Assembly (NCBI GenBank): GCA_025999115.1
Contig: BNWW01000017.1
Span: forward strand, 1-39,831
Direction of reading: 5' to 3'
Length of the DNA: 39,831 nt
Source: Bacteroidia bacterium
Lineage (GTDB): Bacteria > Bacteroidota > Bacteroidia > Bacteroidales > Azobacteroidaceae
Each line of letters opens with the position of its first letter. The first letter of the stretch is position 1. The notes beneath the pieces were generated by a model, which was not told where the DNA came from, did no database searches, and worked only from the letters and a program-made list of their open reading frames with translations. Below, in pieces: positions 1 to 6,938 of this stretch. Position numbers and translations under genes: made by a program.

Positions 1-93
1 CAAAACACGCAAAAATAATGAACAGCTAAATTGATATTGAATAATTCAAAGGGAATCAATAGGATCACCGGCAAAAACATGTGTTTGTGCGAA

Positions 94-141
94 AAGGCGC
101 ATAGCGCCAACATCTTTGTAGCCGTGTGCGTAAGCGCACGG
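94..141. repeat. Two small REP-like hairpins
   Basis: Two adjacent short hairpins are visible. GGCGC-ata-GCGCC lies at 96-108, and CCGTGTGC-gtaa-GCGCACGG lies at 122-141 with one G-T wobble. They sit immediately left of the inverted repeat that flanks the transposase remnant. The G+C-rich stems with a TA-containing loop resemble the palindromes at 168-180, 377-391 and 8564-8575, so they probably belong to the same dispersed REP-like group. No coding sequence is supported in 1-184. Confidence 0.55.
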
Positions 142-180
142 TAATAAGGGCATACACAAATCCAGAGCTGCGTAGCTGCG
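133..180 (+). repeat. 48-bp inverted repeat, left copy, flanking RAYT remnant
   Basis: This segment is the reverse complement of 377-424 with 46 of 48 positions identical. The stretch 133-164 matches 393-424 perfectly over 32 bp. Its inner end contains a small palindrome around GCGTAGC. The two copies bracket the 3' end of an IS200-like transposase gene (185-370), the usual arrangement of REP pairs around REP-associated tyrosine transposases. Confidence 0.85.
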
Positions 181-184
181 ACAT

Positions 185-370
185 ATTGGGTGGCAAGATG
201 GATATGGCGTTTTTAGTAATTCCCGGTCACAAATAGATAAGGTATATCATTATATCAAGAATCAAAAAGAGCATCATAAAAAGCAAACATTCAAAGAAGA
301 ATATCTGAATATGTTGAAAAAAGCAAAGATTGAATACGACCCCAAATATTTGTTTGAATTCTTCGAATAA
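185..370 (+). pseudogene. 3' remnant of REP-associated (IS200-like, Y1) transposase
   Basis: Reading codons from 185 to the TAA at 368-370 gives a peptide that starts with WQDGYGVFSNS (from 191), continues with IDKVYHYIKNQKEHHKK (from 233), and ends with IEYDPKYLFEFFE. This is the typical C-terminal segment of Bacteroidetes Y1 transposases of the IS200/RAYT type. The N-terminal part, with the HUH motif, is absent. Upstream of 185 the frame runs straight into the left inverted repeat, so the gene is truncated. It is not expected to be active. Confidence 0.8.
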
Positions 371-376
371 AAGTGG

Positions 377-424
377 CGCAGCTACGCTGCTATGGATTTG
401 TGTATGCCCTTATTACCGTGCGCT
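377..424 (-). repeat. 48-bp inverted repeat, right copy
   Basis: This is the reverse-complement partner of 133-180 (46/48 identical). It begins 7 bp after the transposase remnant's stop codon. It contains CAGC-tac-GCTG, a short REP-like hairpin. Confidence 0.85.
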
Positions 425-599
425 ATGGAAATTGCAACTGTTAGAATACATAGAATTGTTACAACTGCATTTCACGGTGAACCACCAACAAAGGATTGAT
501 GAAAAAGCTTTAAAAGAGTTGATAAAATTAATTCATAAACATAAAAAAGGCTTAGAACAAGAAATTCTTATTAAAAACAGAAACACAAAGGATGAATGA
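425..599 (+). pseudogene. Possible 3' remnant of an unidentified gene
   Basis: Right of the inverted repeat, a frame ending at TGA 597-599 encodes about 57 residues rich in Leu, Lys and Glu, with the look of a helical C-terminus (for example ALKELIKLIHKHKKGLEQE). An open frame continues leftward through the repeat to 330, but that part is the repeat and the transposase tail read in another frame, so it is not a natural N-terminus. I do not recognise the family. The last 29 bases overlap the 3' end of the convergent methyltransferase gene. It is either a decayed gene end or chance coding. Confidence 0.3.
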
Positions 600-1119
600 C
601 CCAATGTGATTTGCCGAAGCAACCCACACGATTCGCCTCAAGTTGCAAAAGTTGTGTCTTTTTATCAATACCGCCTGCGTATCCGGTAAGATTTCCATTA
701 GCGCCGACTACTCGATGACAGGGAATGATAATAGATATGGGATTATGACCGACGGCGCCGCCTACAGCTCGTGCAGATGTACGTTTTTCTTTGTTTTGCG
801 TGTTATACTGCTTTGCTATTTCGCCATAACTCACTGTTTTACCATAAGGTATTGTACAAAGAATATTCCATATTGACTGTTGAAACGGACTTCCTCTGGG
901 TTTCAACGGCAGAATAAAATCCGGCGCTTTACCCGAAAAATAACTATCAAGCCATTTACGGACATTTTCAAACAGGGGCAGATTTTGTTCTGCAGAATCT
1001 TTTTCCAGTGTACGGGCAAAATATTTTTGACCTTCCATCCAAAGACCCGATATATTTTCGCCGTCACTTGATACTGTAAGTGTTCCAATGGGGGATTCTA
1101 TCTTGCTAATGTATTCCAT
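571..1119 (-). CDS. ogt: Methylated-DNA--protein-cysteine methyltransferase
   Basis: This 182-residue protein of the Ogt/Ada-C family removes alkyl groups from O6-alkylguanine (and O4-alkylthymine) by transferring them irreversibly to its own cysteine. The active-site motif PCHRV is at residues 133-137, with Cys134 as acceptor. It is followed by GNLTGYAGG (142-150), the conserved stretch after the active site. Residues 1-70 form the usual variable N-terminal domain. The catalytic domain normally ends near the LLQLE at 157-161. About 20 extra residues follow here and run into the degenerate region at 571-630, so the original stop was probably lost when neighbouring DNA was rearranged. A -7 element lies 59 bases upstream of the start. 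Confidence 0.93.
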   Translation of the reverse strand: MEYISKIESPIGTLTVSSDGENISGLWMEGQKYFARTLEKDSAEQNLPLFENVRKWLDSYFSGKAPDFILPLKPRGSPFQQSIWNILCTIPYGKTVSYGEIAKQYNTQNKEKRTSARAVGGAVGHNPISIIIPCHRVVGANGNLTGYAGGIDKKTQLLQLEANRVGCFGKSHWVIHPLCFCF

Positions 1120-1177
1120 CTTTTGTTTAATTTTGAAAGTGAATATTTTATTTGATTTATCTTAAAAAGAATTTCTA

Positions 1178-1185
1178 CAAAGGTA
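1178..1185 (-). promoter_or_regulatory. Bacteroidetes -7 element for ogt
   Basis: Read on the minus strand this is TACCTTTG, a perfect match to the Bacteroidetes TAnnTTTG element, about 59 bases upstream of the ogt start. I see no clear TTTG box at the expected distance, so the promoter is partial by consensus. Confidence 0.5.
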
Positions 1186-1203
1186 TGATATATTTTTCTG
1201 TTT

Positions 1204-1311
1204 TCATTTTTTCTTTCCAATATAAAAAGCATAGCCATAATACGCTTTGTATTTGTTGTATAATTCCATTTCATGCCGTTCACTTGCTATGAAATCTTCG
1301 GCATCTGCCAT
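1204..1311 (-). pseudogene. 35-codon ORF resembling the tail of a methyltransferase
   Basis: A short minus-strand frame starts at ATG 1309-1311 and ends at TGA 1204-1206. It encodes a peptide containing FIASERHEMELYNKYKAYYG and ending in YAFYIGKKK. The aromatic ending looks like the C-terminus of class I SAM-dependent methyltransferases (a final strand reading YxFYIGRK), which is an impression from memory. The frame closes with TAA at 1351-1353 upstream and that stretch shows no homology. It could be a small real gene, or what is left of a deleted methyltransferase gene. The rest of the 1120-1480 gap holds only promoter elements. Confidence 0.35.
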
Positions 1312-1420
1312 GTTTTTATTATTTAATATCTGTTTTTTTAGAATTACGAATTACGACACAAAAAATTTATCATTTAACCTTCGCCCAAACAAGGTTTTGA
1401 GTCAGATTTTTTAATAAAAA

Positions 1421-1451
1421 TTTGATATATTAAAAAAGAATACTAATTTTG
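1421..1451 (+). promoter_or_regulatory. Promoter of the acyl-CoA ligase gene
   Basis: TTTG at 1421-1424 is followed after exactly 19 bases by TAATTTTG at 1444-1451. This is a full match to the Bacteroidetes primary sigma consensus TTTG-N19-TAnnTTTG. Transcription should start near 1457, some 24 bases ahead of the ATG at 1481. Confidence 0.8.
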
Positions 1452-1480
1452 CCGCTATCAATTGTTAATTAAATAAATTT

Positions 1481-3241
1481 ATGCAAGTAAAACGCCTGTT
1501 TGATATTCTGGATAACTATTCGGAAAAATACCCTTCACAAGATGCCGCCTTAGTATCGAAAGTAAACGGAAAATGGCAAAAAATCAGTATTCAACAATAT
1601 GTGGAACGCACGGATGTTCTGAGTTATGCGATGCTCGCGCGGGGAATCGGTAAAGGCGACCGCGTAGCAATTGTCTGCGGCAACCGCCCCGAATGGAATA
1701 TGCTCGATTTCGCCGTGATGCAAATCGGCGCAGTGTCGGTTCCTATCTATTCCACTATCAGTCAGGAAGATTACGAGCATATTTTGAATCATGCCGAAAT
1801 GAAAATGATTGTTTTCGACAGCAAAATAATTTACAAGCGGATCGAAAAAATTCTTCCGAATGTGAAAACGCTGACCGAAATATACATCATCGGCGATTTA
1901 GGAACACCTTACCCTACTTTGGAAAAACTCGAAGAAATTGGACGACAAAACATTGATAGACAAAAACTTGACAAAATAAAAGCCGAAATTTCGGATAATG
2001 ATTTGGCCAGCATCGTTTACACTTCCGGTACTACCGGCAAACAAAAAGGCGTGATGATGTCGCATGCCAATATCGTGAACCAACTCTATAATTTGGAAGA
2101 AATTCCCGCCAAATGGAGCAAACGCGCACTCAGTTTTTTGCCGCTGTGCCATGCTTACGAGCGGATGTTGGTTTACCTCTATCAATACCTCGGAATGTCG
2201 GTCTATTACGCCGAAAACTTGGGAACGATAGCCGAAAACATCAAAGAAATCAACCCTACGATGATGTCATGCGTGCCGCGTTTGTTGGACCGGATTTACG
2301 ACAAATTGTATCTTACCGGTAAAAAATTGAAATTTCCGCAAAAACAGATTTACTATTGGGCTTTCAATGAAGCGAATAAATTCAAAATCGAAGATCGCAA
2401 CGTGATTGAAAATATCAAACACAAAATAGCTGACAAACTGATTTATTCGAAATGGCGCGCCGCTCTGGGTGGCAATTTCGATATCGTGGTTTCGGGCGGA
2501 AGCGCCATCCGGTCGCAAGTGGCCGCCTTTTTCTCGGCCATCGGAATGCCCGTTTTTGAAGGTTACGGACTCACGGAAACGTCGCCTGTCATCGCCGTCA
2601 GCCGCCGCGGTTATCATCAACGCCGCGCCGGAACGGTGGGAGTGCCTCTGCCGGGCGTAGAAGTGAAAATCTCGGACGAAAACGAAATCGTATGCCGCGG
2701 CCACAACGTGATGATGGGCTACTACAAAGATCCCGAACTCACGGCGCAAGTCATCGACCAAGACGGTTGGTTCCATACCGGCGATTTGGGCAAATTTACG
2801 CCCGAAGGCCTGGTGATGGTTACCGGACGGCTCAAAAACCTGTTTAAAACATCTTTCGGAAAATACGTGAATCCCGAAATCGTGGAGGCCAAATTCAGCG
2901 AATCGCCGTACATTTCCAATATTATTGTATTAGGCGAAAACCAAAAATACGCCGCAGCTCTGATTGTCCCCGAATTTGAAAACTTGAAAATCTGGTGCAA
3001 CGAACAGGGCATTCAAATAAAATCGCTGAACGAAGCCATTGATAATAAAGATGTTCGCAAATTATTTAAAGAAGAAGTACAAAAATACAATACGCATTTC
3101 GGCGATTACGAGCAAATTCGCAACTTCCGTTTGATAGCCGATGAGTGGACACCCGATAATTTTCTTTCGCAGACTTTGAAGATCAAACGAAATATTATTA
3201 TCGAACACTATAAAGAAACGATAGATAAGTTGTTTGTGTAA
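1481..3241 (+). CDS. fadD: Long-chain fatty acid--CoA ligase (AMP-forming)
   Basis: This 586-residue adenylate-forming enzyme activates long-chain fatty acids to acyl-CoA using ATP, through an acyl-AMP intermediate. The ATP-binding loop YTSGTTGKQKGVM is at residues 180-192. The adenylation motif EGYGLTETSP is at 360-369. The GWFHTGDLG motif is at 429-437. The hinge and C-terminal segment GRLKNLFKTSFGKYVNPEIVE runs from 449, with Lys453 at the hinge and Lys461 in the C-terminal subdomain. The length and the KTSFGKYV motif fit the bacterial ACSL-like branch. No signal peptide or membrane span is visible, so it is probably cytosolic or peripheral at the inner membrane. It is transcribed from its own promoter and stops about 110 bases before pta. 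Confidence 0.93.
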   Translation: MQVKRLFDILDNYSEKYPSQDAALVSKVNGKWQKISIQQYVERTDVLSYAMLARGIGKGDRVAIVCGNRPEWNMLDFAVMQIGAVSVPIYSTISQEDYEHILNHAEMKMIVFDSKIIYKRIEKILPNVKTLTEIYIIGDLGTPYPTLEKLEEIGRQNIDRQKLDKIKAEISDNDLASIVYTSGTTGKQKGVMMSHANIVNQLYNLEEIPAKWSKRALSFLPLCHAYERMLVYLYQYLGMSVYYAENLGTIAENIKEINPTMMSCVPRLLDRIYDKLYLTGKKLKFPQKQIYYWAFNEANKFKIEDRNVIENIKHKIADKLIYSKWRAALGGNFDIVVSGGSAIRSQVAAFFSAIGMPVFEGYGLTETSPVIAVSRRGYHQRRAGTVGVPLPGVEVKISDENEIVCRGHNVMMGYYKDPELTAQVIDQDGWFHTGDLGKFTPEGLVMVTGRLKNLFKTSFGKYVNPEIVEAKFSESPYISNIIVLGENQKYAAALIVPEFENLKIWCNEQGIQIKSLNEAIDNKDVRKLFKEEVQKYNTHFGDYEQIRNFRLIADEWTPDNFLSQTLKIKRNIIIEHYKETIDKLFV

Positions 3242-3318
3242 TATTGAAATACAAAAACTGCTATCCTTACTTTAAAAAAAATATCTTATTTTGTAATCTT
3301 GATATTGCAATTTTTTCA

Positions 3319-3326
3319 TACCTTTG
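3319..3326 (+). promoter_or_regulatory. -7 element for pta-ackA
   Basis: TACCTTTG is a perfect TAnnTTTG element 27 bases ahead of the ATG at 3354. The nearest TTTG box (3290-3293) is 25 bases away rather than 19-21, so the -33 part is weak. Its position rules out the upstream in-frame ATG at 3324, which falls inside the promoter, as the start of pta. Confidence 0.65.
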
Positions 3327-3353
3327 CGGCAAAAATATAAAAATTCTACTGTA

Positions 3354-4364
3354 ATGAATTTAATGCAAGGTATTATCAATCGCGCGAAAGCGAACAATCA
3401 ACGCATTGTGCTTCCCGAAGGTACGGAAGAACGGACTTTACGCGCCGCCAATCGTCTCATTGCCGACGAAGTGGCTACCGTTATTTTATTAGGTAATCCG
3501 GACGAAATCAAACGATTGGCCGTCGAATATAAATTATCGGTCGTCGACCGGGCCATTATGATTGATCCGAAAAATCATCCGAAAAAAGAAGAATATGCAC
3601 AATTGCTCGCCGATTTGCGGAAAAACAAAGGCATGACAATTGAAGAAGCCCGAAAATTGGTAGAAAATCCCTTGTATTTGGGCTGCTTGATGATTAAAGC
3701 CGGCGATGCCGACGGCGAAATTGCCGGCGCAATCAATACCACCGGCGATGTTCTGCGTCCCGCCCTCCAAATTATTAAAACCGCACCGGGCATCAGCGTT
3801 GTTTCCGGAGCATTTTTGATGTTTGTTCAAGATAAAACGTATGGCCACGAAGGTTTGTTGGTATTTGCCGATTGCGCTGTGATGCCGAATCCGACCGCCA
3901 AAGAATTGGCCGAAATCGCCATTGCAACGGCTCATACCACCCGTCATCTTGTGGGAGTGGAACCGCGCATAGCAATGTTAAGCTTTTCGACCAAAGGCAG
4001 CGCCCACACCGAACAAACCGAAAAAGTGATTGAAGCTACGCGTTTGGCGCAATCCATGGCTCCCGGTTTGCTCATCGACGGCGAATTACAATCGGATGCC
4101 GCTTTGGTCGATTCGGTCGCCCATCTCAAAGCGCAGGGCAGTCCGGTTGCCGGAAAAGCGAATGTATTGGTTTTTCCGAATCTGGAATGTGGAAATATCG
4201 CCTACAAATTGGTACAACGTTTGGGCAATGCCGAAGCCATCGGTCCTATTTTGCAGGGAATGGCTGCTCCGGTTAACGACCTTTCGCGCGGCTGTTCGGC
4301 CGAAGACATTTATAATATGGTGGCGATTTGCGCCAATCAAGCGATTAATAGAATGAAGAATTAA
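3354..4364 (+). CDS. pta: Phosphate acetyltransferase
   Basis: Pta interconverts acetyl-CoA and acetyl phosphate. With acetate kinase downstream it forms the acetate fermentation and ATP-generating branch. The protein is the short single-domain form (336 residues), without the N-terminal DRTGG/AAA regions of the E. coli enzyme. It opens with IVLPEGTEERTLRAA, typical of the PTA/PTB family, and contains GAINTTGDVLRPALQIIKT and FPNLECGNIAYKLVQR, both characteristic of phosphotransacetylases. I chose ATG 3354 because the earlier in-frame ATG at 3324 lies within the -7 element and adds a non-homologous tail (MRQKYKNSTV). The gene is 18 bases from ackA and surely cotranscribed. Confidence 0.95.
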   Translation: MNLMQGIINRAKANNQRIVLPEGTEERTLRAANRLIADEVATVILLGNPDEIKRLAVEYKLSVVDRAIMIDPKNHPKKEEYAQLLADLRKNKGMTIEEARKLVENPLYLGCLMIKAGDADGEIAGAINTTGDVLRPALQIIKTAPGISVVSGAFLMFVQDKTYGHEGLLVFADCAVMPNPTAKELAEIAIATAHTTRHLVGVEPRIAMLSFSTKGSAHTEQTEKVIEATRLAQSMAPGLLIDGELQSDAALVDSVAHLKAQGSPVAGKANVLVFPNLECGNIAYKLVQRLGNAEAIGPILQGMAAPVNDLSRGCSAEDIYNMVAICANQAINRMKN

Positions 4365-4382
4365 AAATGAAATATTAAACAC

Positions 4383-5582
4383 ATGAAAATATTAGTATTA
4401 AATTGCGGAAGTTCGTCTATCAAATATAAGTTGTTGAATATGAACAACAACGATGTTTTGGCGCAAGGCGGAATCGAAAAAATCGGATTAGCCGGTTCAT
4501 TCTTGAAATTTACATCGCCGAACGGCGAAAAAGTAATCTTGCAAAAAGATGTCCAAGAACACCAAACCGGAATCGAATTTATTTTGGAAACAATTCAAAG
4601 TAAAGAATATGGCTGTATTTCAGCGCTTTCCGAAATTGATGCGGTAGGACATCGCGTGGTTCATGGCGGTGAAAAATTCAATGCCAGCGTGATTATCAAC
4701 GACGAAGTCTTCGCTCAAATCAAAGAATGTATTGATTTAGCGCCTCTGCATAATCCTGCCAATTTAAGTGGAATCGAAGCCGTACAGAAACTGATGCCAA
4801 ACACGCCGCAAGTAAGCGTTTTCGACACGGCATTCCATCAAACAATGCCCGATTATGCCTATATGTACGCCCTACCCTATTCTTTGTACGAAAAATACGC
4901 TGTGCGCCGATACGGATTTCACGGCACAAGCCACCGTTATGTATCGAAACGCGCCTGCGAATTTTTGGGTGTTCCGTTTGAAAATCAACGTATTATCACT
5001 TGCCATATCGGTAACGGCGCCTCGATTGCCGCCATCCGCGACGGCAAAGTGCAGGATACTTCGATGGGTATGACCCCCGTAGAAGGGCTGATGATGGGAA
5101 CACGTAGCGGCGATGTAGATGCCGGCGTACTGACTTTCGTAATGGAAAAAGAAAATCTGGATGCGCAAAGTTTATCGAAATTGGTAAACAAAGACAGCGG
5201 CGTGGCAGGCATTTCGGGCGTTTCGTCGGATATGCGTGAAATTGAAGCAGCCATTCACACGGGCAATGAAAAAGCGATTTTAGCTTTGAAAATGTATGAT
5301 TACCGCATCAAAAAATACATCGGTTCGTATGCGGCGGCTTTGGGTGGCGCAGATATTATTGTGTTTACCGGCGGTGTAGGCGAAAATCAAACCGGAACGC
5401 GCGAAAAAGTCTGCCAAGGACTTGAATTTATGGGCATTGTCTTGGATAAAGAAGCGAATCGCATCCGGGGCGAAGAGGTGGTAATCAGTGCGCCGGAATC
5501 GAAAACAAAAGTGGTGGTTATTCCTACGGATGAGGAGTTGATGATTGCTTTGGATACGGTGGGGTTGGTTTTGCATTCTTAA
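4383..5582 (+). CDS. ackA: Acetate kinase
   Basis: The product is 399 residues, the normal length for the family, and is cytosolic. It transfers the phosphoryl group of acetyl phosphate to ADP, completing the Pta-AckA route to acetate. Visible signatures are the N-terminal LVLNCGSSSIKYKL (ASKHA phosphate-binding loop), VGHRVVHGG with the substrate-binding Arg, FDTAFHQTMP, the RYGFHGTSHRYV motif with the catalytic His region, CHIGNGASIAAI, GLMMGTRSGDVD with a catalytic Arg, and FTGGVGEN near the C-terminus. No key residue appears changed. Confidence 0.97.
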   Translation: MKILVLNCGSSSIKYKLLNMNNNDVLAQGGIEKIGLAGSFLKFTSPNGEKVILQKDVQEHQTGIEFILETIQSKEYGCISALSEIDAVGHRVVHGGEKFNASVIINDEVFAQIKECIDLAPLHNPANLSGIEAVQKLMPNTPQVSVFDTAFHQTMPDYAYMYALPYSLYEKYAVRRYGFHGTSHRYVSKRACEFLGVPFENQRIITCHIGNGASIAAIRDGKVQDTSMGMTPVEGLMMGTRSGDVDAGVLTFVMEKENLDAQSLSKLVNKDSGVAGISGVSSDMREIEAAIHTGNEKAILALKMYDYRIKKYIGSYAAALGGADIIVFTGGVGENQTGTREKVCQGLEFMGIVLDKEANRIRGEEVVISAPESKTKVVVIPTDEELMIALDTVGLVLHS

Positions 5583-5599
5583 TTTTAATTCATAAACAA

Positions 5600-6130
5600 A
5601 TGAGCCATTTCACAGAATTAGCCACCCGTCGCCGTAGCGTGCGACAATATACCGGCGAAGTTTTATCGCCGGCCGAAGTAGAACAAATCATGCGCGCCGC
5701 CTTAATGTCGCCCAGCTCCAAAAACAGTCGTTCGTGGGAATTTGTTTTGGTCGAAGACAAAGAAATGTTAAAACAATTATCACTCTCAAAACCCACAGGT
5801 GCCGTTTTTGTTGAAAATTGTGCCTTGGCCGTCGTCGTTTTGACCGATCCCACACAAAGCGAAGCGCATTTGGAAGATGCTTCCATCGCCGCCTCTTTCA
5901 TTCAATTACAAGCCGAAGATTTGGGTTTGGGTAGCTGTTGGGTGCAAATCCGCGGACGGCAAACCGCTTCGGGATTGGATTCTGAAGAATTTGTCCGCGA
6001 TTTACTGAATATTCCGGCGCATCTGGCCGTCGGCTGTATCATCAGCATCGGCCGTAAAGCCAAAGAAAGCAAACCGCACAGTGAAGACAAATTGCAGTGG
6101 GAAAAACTGCACATCGGAAAATACGAATGA
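5600..6130 (+). CDS. Nitroreductase-family flavoprotein
   Basis: This is a 176-residue protein of the FMN-dependent nitroreductase superfamily, which uses NAD(P)H to reduce varied substrates. The true substrate cannot be read from the sequence. The start ELATRRRSVRQYTGEVLSPAEVEQIMRAA carries the Arg-Arg-Ser-x-Arg FMN phosphate-binding pattern (about residues 10-15). SPSSKNSRSWEFVLVED follows at about 37-53, and AEDLGLGSCWVQIRGR at about 111-126 is the second flavin-contacting region. Its TGA overlaps the ATG of the next gene by 4 bases, indicating translational coupling. Confidence 0.88.
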   Translation: MSHFTELATRRRSVRQYTGEVLSPAEVEQIMRAALMSPSSKNSRSWEFVLVEDKEMLKQLSLSKPTGAVFVENCALAVVVLTDPTQSEAHLEDASIAASFIQLQAEDLGLGSCWVQIRGRQTASGLDSEEFVRDLLNIPAHLAVGCIISIGRKAKESKPHSEDKLQWEKLHIGKYE

Positions 6131-6882
6131 ATATTGTTCTGATCGGCGCCGGCAACGTAGCCACGCATTTGGGTTGCGCGTTGAAAGAAAAAGGCTTTTC
6201 AATCGCCCAAGTTTACAGTCGAACATTGGCTTCGGCTCAAAACTTGGGCGAAAAATTACAAACAGCTTATACCGAAGAAATTGCGGAGATTATTCCCAAT
6301 GCCGATGTGTATCTTTTTTCCGTAAAAGATTCCGTTTTGGAAGATATTATCCGGCAAATTTCTAAAAATCACGGACTTTGGATTCATACCGCTGGCAGTA
6401 TTTCGATAGATGTATTCTCCGGATATACAGATAGATACGGTGTTTTATACCCCTTGCAAACGTTCAGTAAAAACCGGAAAATCACGTTCGACAATATTCC
6501 TCTATTTATTGAAACACATTTTCCGGAAGATGAAAAAATATTGTCCGAAATCGCCTCCCAATTATCCGGTACGGTAGTTCCTTTATCTTCCGAAAAACGA
6601 AAACAGTTGCATTTGGCGGCCGTTTTCGCCTGCAATTTTACCAATCATCTCTACACACTTTCCGCTCAAATTTTGGAAAAACAGGATTTACCGTGGAATT
6701 ATTTGATTCCCTTGATTGAAGAAACAGCTTTGAAAATCAAAACGTTACACCCCAAAGAGGCGCAAACCGGGCCGGCTGTTCGGAACGATACCAATGTAAT
6801 GAATAAACAGTTGGATTTATTGGCGGATGATGCGAAAATGCAACAAATTTACCGGATTTTAAGCGAAAGTATTTCCCGCTAA
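6127..6882 (+). CDS. Rossmann-fold DUF2520 protein
   Basis: The protein has 251 residues. It begins MNIVLIGAGNVATHLGCALK, a GxGxxA/T dinucleotide-binding loop of the NADP oxidoreductase/6-phosphogluconate dehydrogenase type. The C-terminal half is helical (AAVFACNFTNHLYTLSAQIL, then GPAVRNDTNVM), the signature of DUF2520, where the conserved Arg-Asn-Asp segment is typical. The substrate is unknown. The start at 6127 overlaps the nitroreductase stop in ATGA. An in-frame ATG at 6097 lies inside the previous gene and would put ten unrelated residues ahead of the Rossmann strand, so I reject it. Confidence 0.88.
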   Translation: MNIVLIGAGNVATHLGCALKEKGFSIAQVYSRTLASAQNLGEKLQTAYTEEIAEIIPNADVYLFSVKDSVLEDIIRQISKNHGLWIHTAGSISIDVFSGYTDRYGVLYPLQTFSKNRKITFDNIPLFIETHFPEDEKILSEIASQLSGTVVPLSSEKRKQLHLAAVFACNFTNHLYTLSAQILEKQDLPWNYLIPLIEETALKIKTLHPKEAQTGPAVRNDTNVMNKQLDLLADDAKMQQIYRILSESISR

Positions 6883-6907
6883 CCAAAGCAGTTTAAAATA
6901 TTTCAAC

Positions 6908-6915
6908 TATATTTG
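6908..6915 (+). promoter_or_regulatory. -7 element ahead of the PafA-like gene
   Basis: TATATTTG fits TAnnTTTG and is 24 bases upstream of the ATG at 6939. No convincing TTTG partner is visible at 19-21 bases. Confidence 0.45.
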
Positions 6916-6938
6916 CCGTTCAATTTTCAAAAAACAGA

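Noticed and set aside
330..599. An 89-residue open frame as one gene
   Set aside because: Its first half is the transposase tail and the inverted repeat read in another frame; only the part after 425 could be a remnant of something real.
3324..3353. Upstream ATG as the start of pta
   Set aside because: It lies inside the -7 promoter element and adds ten residues with no family likeness; 3354 fits the family N-terminus.
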